Shown here in pieces: positions 25,108 to 34,446 of a stretch of 64,000 bases of DNA. Under the pieces are notes generated by a model. It was not told the origin of the DNA. It saw only the letters and a program-made list of their open reading frames with translations, and did no database searches. This DNA comes from Belnapia sp. F-4-1 (GTDB taxonomy: Bacteria; Pseudomonadota; Alphaproteobacteria; Acetobacterales; Acetobacteraceae): assembly GCF_000802185.1 (NCBI RefSeq), contig NZ_KN676113.1, positions 4,607,430-4,671,429 on the forward strand, read 5' to 3'. Each line of letters starts with the position of its first letter. Position 1 is the stretch's first letter. The translations under genes were made by a program, and so were the position numbers.

Positions 25108-27183
25108 TCAGGCGGCGCGCTTGAGGGTGGCGAAGCTGCCGCCCTCGGCCGCGAGTTTCTCGATCAGGGCGCAGGGTTGCAGGTTGCGGTCGCCCGTCGC
25201 CTCGGCGTAATGCGCCAGCTTTTCGCGCACCGCCTTGAGCCCCATCCGGTCGGCCCAGAACATGGGGCCGCCGCGGAAGGCCGGCCAGCCGAAACCATTG
25301 GCGAAGATCACATCGATATCGATGGGCCGCGAGGCAACGCCTTCCTCCAGGATGCGGGCGCCCTCATTGACCATCGGCAGCAGCAGCCGCTCGAGGATCT
25401 CCTGATCCTCGATCTTCCGCCGCCGTACCTGCATCTTCTCGGCGGTGTCGAGGATGATCTGCTCGACCTCCTTCGAGGGGATGCGCTTGCGGTTCTCGTC
25501 GTAGTCGTAATAGCCCTTGGAGGTCTTCTGGCCGAGGCGCCCGGCGGTCACCACCGCATCCGCGATCGGCGCCACCGTGCCGCGCGCCTTGCGCACCGCC
25601 GCGCCGATATCGAGGCCGGCGAGGTCGCCCGTTGCCAGCGGGCCCATCGCCATGCCGTAACCTTCCATGACGCGGTCGATATCCTGCGGCAGGCAGCCCT
25701 CCAGCAGCAGCTTCTCCACCTGCGGGCCGCGCTTGCCCGTCATGCGGTTGCCGACGAAGCCGTCGCAATTGCCGACCAGCACCGGCAGCTTGCCGATTCG
25801 CTTGCCAACCTCGGTCGCCGTGGCGATGGCCGTCGCATTGGTCGCCGAGCCGCGCACATTCTCCAGCAGCCGCATGACATTGGCCGGGCTGAAGAAATGC
25901 ATCCCGATGACCAGCTCCGGCCGCTTCGTCGCCGAGGCAATCCCGTCGATATCAAGGGTCGAGGTGTTGGAGGCGAGCACCACGCCCGGCCGCGCCGCCT
26001 TGTCGAGCCGCGCGAAGACCTCCTTCTTCACCTCCATGTTCTCAAACACGGCCTCGATGACGAGATCCGCCTCGCCGACCGCCTTCTCGAACTCGGTCGT
26101 GCCGCTGAGCAGCGCGCGACGCTTCTCGTACTCCGCCTGCGAGAGCCGCCCGCTCTTCACGGTGCGCTCCCAATTCGCCTCGCAGCGCTTCAGACCCTTC
26201 TCCAGCGCCTCGGCGGAGGTCTCCACGATCGTCACGGGCAGGCCGAAATTCGCCGCCGACATGGCGATGCCGCCGCCCATCGTCCCGCCGCCGATGACGA
26301 CGAGCTTCTCCACCGGCAGCGGCTTGGCATCCGCCGGCAGGTCCGGCACGCGCTGCGCCTCACGCTCGCCGAAGAAGATGTGCCGCAGCGCCTGGCTCTG
26401 CTCCCCGGCGACGAGGCGCTGGAACTGGTCGCGCTCCACCTTCAGCCCCTCCTCGAAGGGCATGGTGAAAGCGGCCCGCACAGCCTCGACGCAGCCAAGC
26501 GGGCTCTCCTGCCCGCGGGTCCGCGCGGTCAGCGGCTTCACCGCCGCATCGAAGGCCGCGGCGTCATAGCCGGCGATCTTGTCGTTGCGGTTCCGCGCCA
26601 GGGTGAATTGACGCCCGGCATTGGCCCGGGCCCAGTCCACCGCCGCTTGCTCCAGCGGCCCCTCCAACACGGCATCGACGAAGCCGAGCTTCACCGCCTG
26701 CTCGGCCGTGACCGGCTCGCCGCCGACGATGATCTTCAGCGCCTCGAGCCCGATCAGCCGCGGCAGCCGCTGCGTGCCGCCGGCGCCAGGGACGAAACCA
26801 CGCTTCACCTCGGGCAGCCCGACCTGCGCCCCGGGCGCGGCGACGCGGGCATGGCAGGCCAGCGCCAGCTCCAGCCCGCCCCCCAGCGCATTGCCGTGGA
26901 TGGCCGCGACCACCGGCACCGGCGAGGCCTCGATCGCGTCGAAGACATCGGTGAGCGATGGCGGCACGCGCGGCTTGCCGAACTCGGTCATTTCGGCACC
27001 CGCGCTGAAATTGCGGCCCGAGCCGATGATGACCACGGCCTTGGCCCCGGAGGCGGCCTTCAGCCCCTCCAGCAGGCCGGCGCGCACTTCGGTCCGCAGC
27101 GTGTTCACGGGGGCATTGGCGATGCGCAGGACATGCACATCCCCGTCCCGGGCGTGCTCGACGAATCGGGGCGCATCGGCCAT
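25108..27183 (-). CDS. Enoyl-CoA hydratase / 3-hydroxyacyl-CoA dehydrogenase fusion (PimF/FadJ-like)
   Basis: A 691-residue bifunctional beta-oxidation enzyme. The N-terminal crotonase domain (about 1-190) carries the catalytic glutamates in HGNALGGGLELALACH and GLPEVKRGFVPGAGGTQRLPRL. From about 300 the NAD domain begins with the Rossmann motif VVIGGGTMGGGIAMSAANFG, followed by GMHFFSPANVM with the catalytic His, and two C-terminal 3HCDH segments. I started at ATG 27183 (MADAPRFVEH) after a GAGGAA site; the longer frame upstream is not conserved-looking. Together with the two dehydrogenase subunits it gives three beta-oxidation steps; thiolase and CoA ligase are not nearby. Confidence 0.88.
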   Translation of the reverse strand: MADAPRFVEHARDGDVHVLRIANAPVNTLRTEVRAGLLEGLKAASGAKAVVIIGSGRNFSAGAEMTEFGKPRVPPSLTDVFDAIEASPVPVVAAIHGNALGGGLELALACHARVAAPGAQVGLPEVKRGFVPGAGGTQRLPRLIGLEALKIIVGGEPVTAEQAVKLGFVDAVLEGPLEQAAVDWARANAGRQFTLARNRNDKIAGYDAAAFDAAVKPLTARTRGQESPLGCVEAVRAAFTMPFEEGLKVERDQFQRLVAGEQSQALRHIFFGEREAQRVPDLPADAKPLPVEKLVVIGGGTMGGGIAMSAANFGLPVTIVETSAEALEKGLKRCEANWERTVKSGRLSQAEYEKRRALLSGTTEFEKAVGEADLVIEAVFENMEVKKEVFARLDKAARPGVVLASNTSTLDIDGIASATKRPELVIGMHFFSPANVMRLLENVRGSATNATAIATATEVGKRIGKLPVLVGNCDGFVGNRMTGKRGPQVEKLLLEGCLPQDIDRVMEGYGMAMGPLATGDLAGLDIGAAVRKARGTVAPIADAVVTAGRLGQKTSKGYYDYDENRKRIPSKEVEQIILDTAEKMQVRRRKIEDQEILERLLLPMVNEGARILEEGVASRPIDIDVIFANGFGWPAFRGGPMFWADRMGLKAVREKLAHYAEATGDRNLQPCALIEKLAAEGGSFATLKRAA

Positions 27184-27241
27184 GGGGCGTTCCTCGTTCT
27201 TGGTCGTGACTGGCCGCGCATCCTGTTGCGCGGCCCCTCTC

Positions 27242-27258
27242 CCTGTCAACGGGACAGG
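27242..27258. terminator. Weak hairpin between chrA and the hydratase gene
   Basis: CCTGTC/GACAGG arms (6 bp) around 5 bases, directly after the chrA stop on the minus strand. There is no T-run. It could reduce readthrough into the beta-oxidation genes, but the stem is short. Confidence 0.3.
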
Positions 27259-27265
27259 TAGCAGG

Positions 27266-27805
27266 CTAACTGCCGATGGCGCCCACCTGCTGGAGCCCGG
27301 CATAGAGCAGCGCCACCACTGCCATCACGGCATAAGGGCTGGCGCCCCGCAACAGCGCGATGGTGCAGAGGGCAAGGGTTGCGACCTCCATCCAGCCCGC
27401 GCCATCCGCCCGCAGCAGCGCGTAGACGCCGGCAAAGATGAGCCCGACCGCCACCGGCGCCAGCCCGCGCTCGATGACCCGCCGCGCCGGGCTGTCGCCC
27501 CGCCGCCGCCACCAATGCCCGATCGCCAGCAACAGGCAGGACGAGGGCACATAGAGGCCGAGCGCCCCCGCCAGCGCCCCGAGGAAGCCCGCCGCCTGCC
27601 ACCCGACCAGGGCGCAGATCAACGAGCCCGGCCCTGGTGCCGCCCGGGAGATGGCAAAGAGGTCGGTGAACTGCCCGGCCGACATCCAGCCGTGCACATC
27701 GACCGCTTGGCGCTGCATCTCGGCGAAGATCGAGGGGCCGCCGCCGAGTGAGATCAGCGAGAGCGGCGCGAAGACCAGCAGCAGCGCCAGCAGCCGCTCA
27801 GCCAC
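27266..27805 (-). CDS. chrA: Chromate transporter half (ChrA C-domain type, short-chain)
   Basis: A 179-residue membrane protein of the CHR family with about five hydrophobic segments. It contains the family motif LISLGGGPSIFAEMQRQAV and an AAPGPGSLICALVGWQAAG segment. Short-chain CHR proteins are encoded in pairs with opposite topology; here the partner gene overlaps by 8 bases (start GTG 27805). Family members export chromate using the proton motive force. No chromate-linked regulator (chrB) is nearby, so the true anion is uncertain. Confidence 0.85.
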   Translation of the reverse strand: MAERLLALLLVFAPLSLISLGGGPSIFAEMQRQAVDVHGWMSAGQFTDLFAISRAAPGPGSLICALVGWQAAGFLGALAGALGLYVPSSCLLLAIGHWWRRRGDSPARRVIERGLAPVAVGLIFAGVYALLRADGAGWMEVATLALCTIALLRGASPYAVMAVVALLYAGLQQVGAIGS

Positions 27806-28358
27806 GCACCCTGCCCTCGGCCCATGCGAGGCCGATGCTGGCCGGGATCAGCACCGCCACCACGGGGATCATCGGCCAGCGCAACAGCCCGATGGCGACG
27901 AAGGTCGATCCCACCACCGCCCAAGGCCAGGCGCCTCGCATCCGCCGCGCCGTCCGCAGCCCGGTGGTCAGGGAATTTGCCAGTCCCGCCGCCGCCACGC
28001 CCCCCAGGACCACGGCGAAGCCCGCCATGCCCATCCCCCAGCCATAGAGCAGCGCCAGGCCGAGAATCACGAGGAAAGGTGGCCCAAGGATGCCGAGGAA
28101 GGCCATCGCCGCCCCCGGGACACCGCGCAGCTGCTGACCGATATAGAGGGCGAGGTTCACGCTGTTCGGCCCCGGCAGCACCTGGCCGAGCGCGACCCCG
28201 GCGAGGAAGCCCTCCTCGCTCATCCAGCGCCGGCGCTCGACGACCTCGCGGTGCATCCAGCCGGCGAGGCCACCGCCGAAACTCGCCAGGCCCATGGATG
28301 TGAAGACGCGCAGGATATCGAGCAGCCTGGCCTGCGGCGGGTCCGGTAGGAGCACCAC
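27798..28358 (-). CDS. chrA: Chromate transporter half (ChrA N-domain type, short-chain)
   Basis: A 186-residue membrane protein, the first of the CHR pair. ILRVFTSMGLASFGGGLAGWMHREVVERRRWMSEEGFLAGVALGQVLPGPNSVNLALYIG carries the family GGG and PGPNS motifs. GTG 28358 is the likely start. With the overlapping second half it forms the complete transporter. It lies 79 bases after the XRE-cupin gene on the same strand and may be cotranscribed with it. Confidence 0.85.
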   Translation of the reverse strand: MVLLPDPPQARLLDILRVFTSMGLASFGGGLAGWMHREVVERRRWMSEEGFLAGVALGQVLPGPNSVNLALYIGQQLRGVPGAAMAFLGILGPPFLVILGLALLYGWGMGMAGFAVVLGGVAAAGLANSLTTGLRTARRMRGAWPWAVVGSTFVAIGLLRWPMIPVVAVLIPASIGLAWAEGRVRG

Positions 28359-28437
28359 ATCCCCCGATGGTTGCGCCGCGCAGTCTTCCGCCCTTCGCCG
28401 CCCCTGTCGAGGCCGCCGCCTTGTCCGGCATGGCAGG

Positions 28438-29070
28438 TCAGTAGAGCGGCGGCGTCACCGCCCAGAGGACGACGCAGCGCAGCGGCCCGAGATTTCCGAA
28501 GCGATGCGGCAGGGTGCTGACGAACCGGAAGGAATCGCCCGCCTGCAACCGGCTCGCGGCGCCATCCACCTCGAGGTCCAGCACCCCTTCCAGAACCGTG
28601 CCGGCATCCTCGCCGGCATGCTGGTAAGGCGCCTCGCCGGAGGAGCCGCCGGCCTCGATGGTGATCAGCATCAGCTCGATCTTCCCATCGCCCTCGGGGC
28701 TCAGCAGCTCCTTGGTGATGCCCTTGGCCGAAAGGTCCAGCACGCGGCGCTGCGCACGCCTCAGGACCCAGGACGGGCCCTGCGGCAGGGCGCCGGGGTC
28801 GCTGAAGAACCATCCGATCGGCACCGCGAAGATCTCAGCGATCTTCTGCAGTGAACGGATCGAGGGGGACGAGACCCCACGCTCGATCTGGCTCAGCATG
28901 CCGACCGAGAGGCCGCTGCGGGCGGAAAGCTCCTGCAGCGTCCATTCCCGGCGCTGGCGCATGCCGCGCAACCGCCCCCCGAGCACGGGCTCGCGCTCCG
29001 GCCCGGGTGGGCCCGGATCCACAGCGGAGGTGCCGGCCATGGCCGTGGTCCTGAGGCTTTCCTCGGTCAT
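28438..29070 (-). CDS. XRE-family regulator with cupin sensor domain
   Basis: A 210-residue regulator with an HTH of XRE type at about residues 32-88 (LRGMRQRREWTLQELSARSGLSVGMLSQIERGVSSPSIRSLQKIAEIF) and a C-terminal cupin (about 130-205, with YQHAGEDAGTVLEGVLDLEVDG). This architecture is that of PuuR-like regulators of amine and amino-acid catabolism. The ATG at 29070 overlaps one arm of an 8-base inverted repeat, pointing to autoregulation. It is divergent from hyuA-hyuB-binding protein-oxidase, the probable target operon. Confidence 0.88.
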   Translation of the reverse strand: MTEESLRTTAMAGTSAVDPGPPGPEREPVLGGRLRGMRQRREWTLQELSARSGLSVGMLSQIERGVSSPSIRSLQKIAEIFAVPIGWFFSDPGALPQGPSWVLRRAQRRVLDLSAKGITKELLSPEGDGKIELMLITIEAGGSSGEAPYQHAGEDAGTVLEGVLDLEVDGAASRLQAGDSFRFVSTLPHRFGNLGPLRCVVLWAVTPPLY

Positions 29071-29097
29071 TGAAAAAATCGCCCAGGCATTTTCAAT
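29069..29097. promoter_or_regulatory. Inverted repeat, probable XRE-cupin operator
   Basis: Perfect 8-base arms ATTGAAAA (29069-29076) and TTTTCAAT (29090-29097), 13 bases apart, in the divergent gap between the XRE-cupin gene and hyuA. It is AT-rich in a GC-rich region and covers the regulator's start codon. Confidence 0.65.
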
Positions 29098-29156
29098 CTG
29101 ATTGCAGAGCCGCCGTGATGCGTTAAGCTACCCTCCAGCAGGTCTGGAAGCAAAGC

Positions 29157-31172
29157 ATGCGTGTCGGGATCGAGGTCGGGGGCACCTTTACGGATCTGGT
29201 CGCGGTCGATCGTGGCGAGGTGCGCGTCATCAAGGTCCCCTCCACGCCCCGAAGCCCTGATATCGGTGCCTTCAACGCGCTCGGCGCCGCCGGCATCCCG
29301 GCCGAGACGGTGACGGACTTGGTGCACGGCTCCACCGTCGCCACCAACGCCATCCTGGAACGCCGCGGCGCCGACATCGCCTTCATCGCCACCCGCGGCT
29401 TCCGCGACATCCTCTTCATGCAGCGGCACGACCGCCGCCGCATCTACGACCTGCACTACGCGAAGCCCGCGCCGCCCGTGCGCCGGCGCGACTGCTTCGA
29501 AGTGGCCGAGCGCATCGGCGCCGATGGCACGGTCATCCAGCCGCTCGACGAGGTGGAGGTGGCGCGCGAGCTGCTGCCCGCCCTCGCCGCCGGCGGCTAC
29601 CGCGCCGTCGCCATCTGCCTGCTCTCCGCCTATGCCTCGCCCGCGCATGAGATGCGGCTGAAGGAGATGATCGCGGCCGCGCTGCCCGGCCTCACCATCG
29701 CCGCCAGCCATGAGGTCGCGCCGGAATTCCGCGAGTTCGAGCGTGCCTCCACCACCGCCCTTTCCGCCTATGTGCAGCCGGTGATCGACGGCTATCTCGC
29801 CCGCTTCGAGGCGACGCTGGCCGAGGCCGGCTTCCGCGGCCATTTCAGCGTCATGCAGTCCAATGGCGGGCGCATGCCGGCGGCGGCCATGCGGCGCAAT
29901 GCCATCTCCGCCCTGCTCTCCGGTCCCGCGGCCGGCGTCGTTGGCGCGATCCGGCAGGCGGCGCGCTCCGGGCGCGGCAACCTTGTCACCTTCGACATGG
30001 GCGGCACCTCGACCGATGTCTCGCTGGTCCAGGATGGCGAGGCCGCGCTCGCCGCCGAGACGGAGGTGGACGGGCTGCCTATCCGCACCCCGGTGCTCGA
30101 CATCGTCACCGTGGGCGCGGGCGGCGGCAGCCTGATCTGGATCGATGACGGCGGCATGCTCCGCGTCGGGCCGCGCAGCGCGGGGGCCGAGCCGGGGCCG
30201 GCCTGCTATGGCCGTGGCGGCACCCAGCCGACCGTCACCGACGCGCATGTGGTGCGCGGGACCATCCGGCCAGATGCCTTCCTAGGCGGCGGCATGTCGC
30301 TCGACGCCGATGCCGCCCACCGTGCCTTCGAGGATGTGGCCCGGCGCCTCGGCACCGATATCCGGGGAGCGGCGGCGGCGGCGATCCGCCTCGCCGTCGC
30401 CAATATCGTGCGCGCCATGCAGCTCGTCTCCACCGAGCGCGGCCGCGATCCGCGCGACTACGCGCTGCTGCCCTTCGGCGGTGCGGGTCCACTGCTGGCC
30501 GCCGAGATTGCGGAGGAGCTCGGCATCCGCGAGATCCTGGTCCCGCCCAACCCCGGCGTCATCTCCGCGCTCGGCCTGCTTTCCGCCGACTACGTGAAGG
30601 TGCGCGGCGCGACGCGGCGCCTGGCGCTCGATGAGGGGACGCCCGCCGTCATCGCCGCCGACTGCGCCCGCCTGCGGGCCGCGACGGAGGCGGAATTCGC
30701 CGAGCTCGGCCTCACCGGCCCACTGGAGCCGAGCCTCGAGCTCGACATGCGCTTCATCGGCCAGGCCTTCGAGATCCCGGTCACGGTCGACCCCGGAATG
30801 CTTGGTGGGCTCTCCGCCGCCGACCTGGCGGAGCGCTTCGCCGAGGAGCACCGCCGGGTCTATCTCCATGGCGGCGAGCCGGGACGGAAGGTGGAGCTGG
30901 TGGGCCTCCGCTTCGGCCTGCGCCGCCGCCTCGACGCCCTGCCCGAGGTGCGGGAGCGCGCCGCCGAACTGGCACGCCCGGCAACGGCCGAGGTCGTGAC
31001 CGGCGGCGCCACGGTGCAGGCGCGCCTTGCCGATGCCGCGACGCTCGGCATCGGGGAGGTGGTACAGGGACCGGCGCTGATCGAGGGCTACTCCTCCACC
31101 ACCTGGGTCCCGCCCGGTTGGAGCGGCGCGCGCGATGCCGCCGGAAACATGCTGCTGCGGAAGGAAGGCTGA
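29157..31172 (+). CDS. hyuA: Hydantoinase/oxoprolinase subunit A (HyuA-like)
   Basis: A 671-residue protein of the ATP-dependent hydantoinase/5-oxoprolinase A family. The acetate-kinase-like nucleotide fold starts with RVGIEVGGTFTDLVAVD. Further motifs are VHGSTVATNAILERRGA, SGPAAGVVGAIRQA, TFDMGGTSTDVSLVQDG and the LLPFGGAGPL stretch. It acts with subunit B (3 bases downstream) to hydrolyse a cyclic amide such as N-methylhydantoin or 5-oxoproline with ATP. Acetophenone-type carboxylases are also built from this family, so the exact substrate is open. Transcription likely starts near the XRE operator. Confidence 0.88.
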   Translation: MRVGIEVGGTFTDLVAVDRGEVRVIKVPSTPRSPDIGAFNALGAAGIPAETVTDLVHGSTVATNAILERRGADIAFIATRGFRDILFMQRHDRRRIYDLHYAKPAPPVRRRDCFEVAERIGADGTVIQPLDEVEVARELLPALAAGGYRAVAICLLSAYASPAHEMRLKEMIAAALPGLTIAASHEVAPEFREFERASTTALSAYVQPVIDGYLARFEATLAEAGFRGHFSVMQSNGGRMPAAAMRRNAISALLSGPAAGVVGAIRQAARSGRGNLVTFDMGGTSTDVSLVQDGEAALAAETEVDGLPIRTPVLDIVTVGAGGGSLIWIDDGGMLRVGPRSAGAEPGPACYGRGGTQPTVTDAHVVRGTIRPDAFLGGGMSLDADAAHRAFEDVARRLGTDIRGAAAAAIRLAVANIVRAMQLVSTERGRDPRDYALLPFGGAGPLLAAEIAEELGIREILVPPNPGVISALGLLSADYVKVRGATRRLALDEGTPAVIAADCARLRAATEAEFAELGLTGPLEPSLELDMRFIGQAFEIPVTVDPGMLGGLSAADLAERFAEEHRRVYLHGGEPGRKVELVGLRFGLRRRLDALPEVRERAAELARPATAEVVTGGATVQARLADAATLGIGEVVQGPALIEGYSSTTWVPPGWSGARDAAGNMLLRKEG

Positions 31173-31175
31173 GCC

Positions 31176-32828
31176 ATGCAGCTCGATCCCGTCGAATACG
31201 CGATCCTTAGCCAGTCGGTGATCGCCGCCGCGCGCGAGATGGGCGTGAAGCTCATCCGCTCCGCCTACTCCACCATCCTACGTGAGGCCCGCGACGGCTC
31301 GGCCGCGCTGCTCGACGCCGAGGGCTTCACCGTCGCCCAGGCCGAGCTGATCCCGATGCAGCTCGGCAGCATCGGGCCGATCTTCCAGCCCTGCAAGGCG
31401 ATGTTCCCGAAGGAGACGCTGGAGGAGGGTGACTTCCTCGTCATCAACGATCCCTATTCCGGCGGCCAGCACTTGCAGGACGTCTTCTTCTTCCACCCGA
31501 TCTTCGTCGAGGGCGAGGTGATCGGCTTCGCCGCCTCCGTCGCGCACCATCTCGACCTCGGCGGCGGCGCGCCCGGACTCAACGCCGCCGCGCGCGACGT
31601 CTATGCCGAAGGCCTCATCATCCCGCCGATGAAGCTCAACATGGCACGCGACTGGAACGGCGGCGGCTTCCAACGGCTGCTGCGCGCCAATGTCCGCGTG
31701 CCGCAGCAGACCATGGGCGATTTCGATGCGCAAATCGCCGCCAACAATATCGGCGTGCTGCGCGTGCAGGAGCTCGCGGCGCGCTACGGCAAGGCCAAGG
31801 TGAAGGCCACCATGGCCGCGCTGCAGGATTACTCCGAGCGCCGCATGCGCGCCGCCATCGCCCAGGTGCCGGACGGCACCTATCGCGGCGAGGCGCAGAT
31901 GGACGACGACGGGCTTGGCCGCGGGCCCATCACCGTGCGCGTCTCCGTCACCGTCGCAGGCGAAGCTATCTCCGTCGATTTCGCCGGGACCGATCCGCAG
32001 GTCGGCACCAACCTCAACTGCCCCTTCGCCTCGCTGATCTCCGCCTCGGTTTCCTGCCTCAAGGCGGCGCTGACCAGCCCCGACATCCCCTTCAATGATG
32101 GCGCGCTGCGGCCGATCACCGTGACGGCACCGAAGGGCTCGCTGCTCAACCCGAACCATCCGGCACCGGTGCGCGCGCGCATGGTCTCCGCCTCGCGCGC
32201 CTGGAATGCGGTGATGATGGCGGTCTCGCAGGCTGCGCCGGAGCAGGCCATCGCCCAGGGCTATGACACGACGACGGCCTTCTGCCTTTCCTGGCTCGGG
32301 CCGCAGGGCTGGTCCGTCTATCTCGAAGTCTATGGCGGCGGCTATGGCGCCGGCATCGGCAATGACGGCTGCGATGCCGTCGACAACCCACTCTCAAATT
32401 GCTCCAACACGCCGGTCGAGGCGATGGACCAGGACTTCTCCTTCTTCCGCGTCACGGAATACGCACTGCGGCCCGACAGCAGCGGCCTCGGCGCCCGGCG
32501 CGGCGGCGCCGGCTTCAGCCGCAGCTACGAGATCCTCGCCGAGGAGGCGCTGGTCTCCTACTACAGCGACCGCTTCACCGGCGCCGCTTCCGGGCTCTTC
32601 GGCGGCGGCAAGGGCGCCTCGGGCCGATGCGAGGTGCGGCGCGGCGGCGAGGTCATCAGCCTCGACAGCAAGGTCTCCTTCCCTCTGCGGCGCGGCGACG
32701 TCGTCACCATCAGCCTCGGCGGCGGCGGCGGCTACGGGTCGCCGGCGGAGCGGCCGGCGGCGCTGATCGCGCGCGACCTCGAGGATGGCATCATCACCCG
32801 GTCACTGGCGGACTCCTGGGCCAGCTAG
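31176..32828 (+). CDS. hyuB: Hydantoinase/oxoprolinase subunit B (HyuB-like)
   Basis: A 550-residue B subunit. Typical stretches are LDPVEYAILSQSVIAAAREMGVKLIRSAYSTILREARDGSAALLD at the N-terminus, INDPYSGGQHLQDVFFFHPIF and a glycine-rich end (SLGGGGGYGSPAERP). It forms the catalytic complex with HyuA. It lies 3 bases after hyuA and 28 bases before the binding-protein gene, so one operon is likely. Confidence 0.9.
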   Translation: MQLDPVEYAILSQSVIAAAREMGVKLIRSAYSTILREARDGSAALLDAEGFTVAQAELIPMQLGSIGPIFQPCKAMFPKETLEEGDFLVINDPYSGGQHLQDVFFFHPIFVEGEVIGFAASVAHHLDLGGGAPGLNAAARDVYAEGLIIPPMKLNMARDWNGGGFQRLLRANVRVPQQTMGDFDAQIAANNIGVLRVQELAARYGKAKVKATMAALQDYSERRMRAAIAQVPDGTYRGEAQMDDDGLGRGPITVRVSVTVAGEAISVDFAGTDPQVGTNLNCPFASLISASVSCLKAALTSPDIPFNDGALRPITVTAPKGSLLNPNHPAPVRARMVSASRAWNAVMMAVSQAAPEQAIAQGYDTTTAFCLSWLGPQGWSVYLEVYGGGYGAGIGNDGCDAVDNPLSNCSNTPVEAMDQDFSFFRVTEYALRPDSSGLGARRGGAGFSRSYEILAEEALVSYYSDRFTGAASGLFGGGKGASGRCEVRRGGEVISLDSKVSFPLRRGDVVTISLGGGGGYGSPAERPAALIARDLEDGIITRSLADSWAS

Positions 32829-32856
32829 CTCCACCCCTGACAGGCGAGGCGGGACC

Positions 32857-34437
32857 ATGAAGCGACGGCATTTCCTGCAAGCGGCCGGAGCCGCCACCTT
32901 CGCGGCCCCCTCATTGGCCCAGGCCCAGGGCTCCCGCGTCATCCGCTTCAAGCCGAATGCGGATGCGACCATCCTCGACCCGCTCTTCAGCACCGCCTTC
33001 TCCACCCGCTACCTGGCGCTGCTCAGCTACGACATGCTCTATGGCCTGGACGATGCGCTGAACCCGCAGCCCCAGATGGCCGCCGGCCATGTCACCGAGG
33101 AGGATGGCAGGCTCTGGCGCATCACCCTCCGCGAGGGCCTCCGCTTCCACGACAACGAGCCGGTGCGCGCGAGCGATTGTGTGGCGAGCCTCCGCCGCTG
33201 GGGCCGCGTCGATGTCATGGGCCAGATGCTCATGGCGGCGACCGATGAGCTCTCGGCGCCCGACGACCGCACCATCCTCTTCCGGCTGAAGCACCGCTTC
33301 CCGCTGCTGTTGCACGCGCTGGCCAAGAGCACGAGCTACATCCCGGTGATGATGCCCGAGCGCCTCTTCGCCGCCGACCCGACCAAGCAGGTGATGGAGG
33401 TGGTGGGCAGCGGGCCCTACCGATATGTCGCCAATGAGCGGCTGAACGGCGCCCGATCCGTTTGGCAGAAATTCGACGGCTATGTGCCCCGTCCGGACGG
33501 CGTGCCGCAATTCACCTCCGGCCCCAAACGCGCCTTCATCGAGCGCGTGGAATGGCAGATCATCCCCGATCATTCGACCGCCGCCGCGGCCGTCGTCAGC
33601 GGCGAGATCGATTGGTACGAGGACCTGCTGCTCGATCTGCTGCCGGTGGTGCGGCGCGAGCGCAACGTGGTGGTCGGCAGCTACAACCCGGCCGGCAATA
33701 TGGGCATCCTCCGGCTGAACCACCTGCAGCCGCCCTTCGACAGCCCGGCCATCCGCCGCGCACTGCTCGGCGCGGTCAACCAGGCCGAGATCATGACGGC
33801 GGTCGCCGGCAACGACCCCGCGCTCTGGAACGGCAAGGTCGGCGTGTTCTGCCCGAATTCGCCCATGGCCTCCGATGCCGGGATGGAGGCGCTGACCAGC
33901 CCGCGGGACCCGGCCAGGGTGCGCAGCGCGCTCCAGGCCGCCGGCTACAAGGGCGAGAAGATCGGCTTCCTTTCGGCGGTGAATTTCGGGACCATGGCGC
34001 GACAGGTGGATGTCGCCGCCGACCAGTTCAGCCGCGCCGGCCTCAATGTGGAGGTGATCCCGGTCGATTTCGGCGTCTGGCTGCAAAGGCGCGCCAATCG
34101 CGGGCCGGTCGACCAGGGCGGCTGGAGTTGCACGACGACTCTGCTCCCCGGCCTCGACTTGTGGGACCCGACATCGCATCTCGCGCTGCGCGGCAACGGC
34201 CTCTCCGCCTGGCCGGGTTGGCCAACGAGCGAGGCGCTGGAGACCCTCCGCGCGCAATGGGTCGAGGCGCCGGACCAGCCAGCTCGGCAGGCGATCGCGC
34301 GGCGGCTGCAGGAGCAGGCCTTCATCGACGTGCCCTATATTCCGACGGGCCAGTGGCGGGACCTCACCGCCTATCGCCGCAACCTGACAGGGATGCTCAC
34401 CGGCATGCCGCTCTTCTACAACCTGCAGAAGGGCTAG
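32857..34437 (+). CDS. ABC transporter substrate-binding protein, family 5 (peptide/opine type)
   Basis: A 526-residue periplasmic binding protein of the DppA/OppA class. MKRRHFLQAAGAATFAAPSLAQAQG is a Tat-type signal. ITLREGLRFHDNEPVRASDCVASLRRW is the family signature. I used ATG 32857, since the earlier frame lies in the hyuB tail. No permease or ATPase genes accompany it, so it must share a transporter encoded elsewhere. It probably delivers the substrate of the HyuAB/oxidase pathway, an amide or small peptide-like compound. Confidence 0.88.
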   Translation: MKRRHFLQAAGAATFAAPSLAQAQGSRVIRFKPNADATILDPLFSTAFSTRYLALLSYDMLYGLDDALNPQPQMAAGHVTEEDGRLWRITLREGLRFHDNEPVRASDCVASLRRWGRVDVMGQMLMAATDELSAPDDRTILFRLKHRFPLLLHALAKSTSYIPVMMPERLFAADPTKQVMEVVGSGPYRYVANERLNGARSVWQKFDGYVPRPDGVPQFTSGPKRAFIERVEWQIIPDHSTAAAAVVSGEIDWYEDLLLDLLPVVRRERNVVVGSYNPAGNMGILRLNHLQPPFDSPAIRRALLGAVNQAEIMTAVAGNDPALWNGKVGVFCPNSPMASDAGMEALTSPRDPARVRSALQAAGYKGEKIGFLSAVNFGTMARQVDVAADQFSRAGLNVEVIPVDFGVWLQRRANRGPVDQGGWSCTTTLLPGLDLWDPTSHLALRGNGLSAWPGWPTSEALETLRAQWVEAPDQPARQAIARRLQEQAFIDVPYIPTGQWRDLTAYRRNLTGMLTGMPLFYNLQKG

Positions 34438-34446
34438 GCTTCGCCG

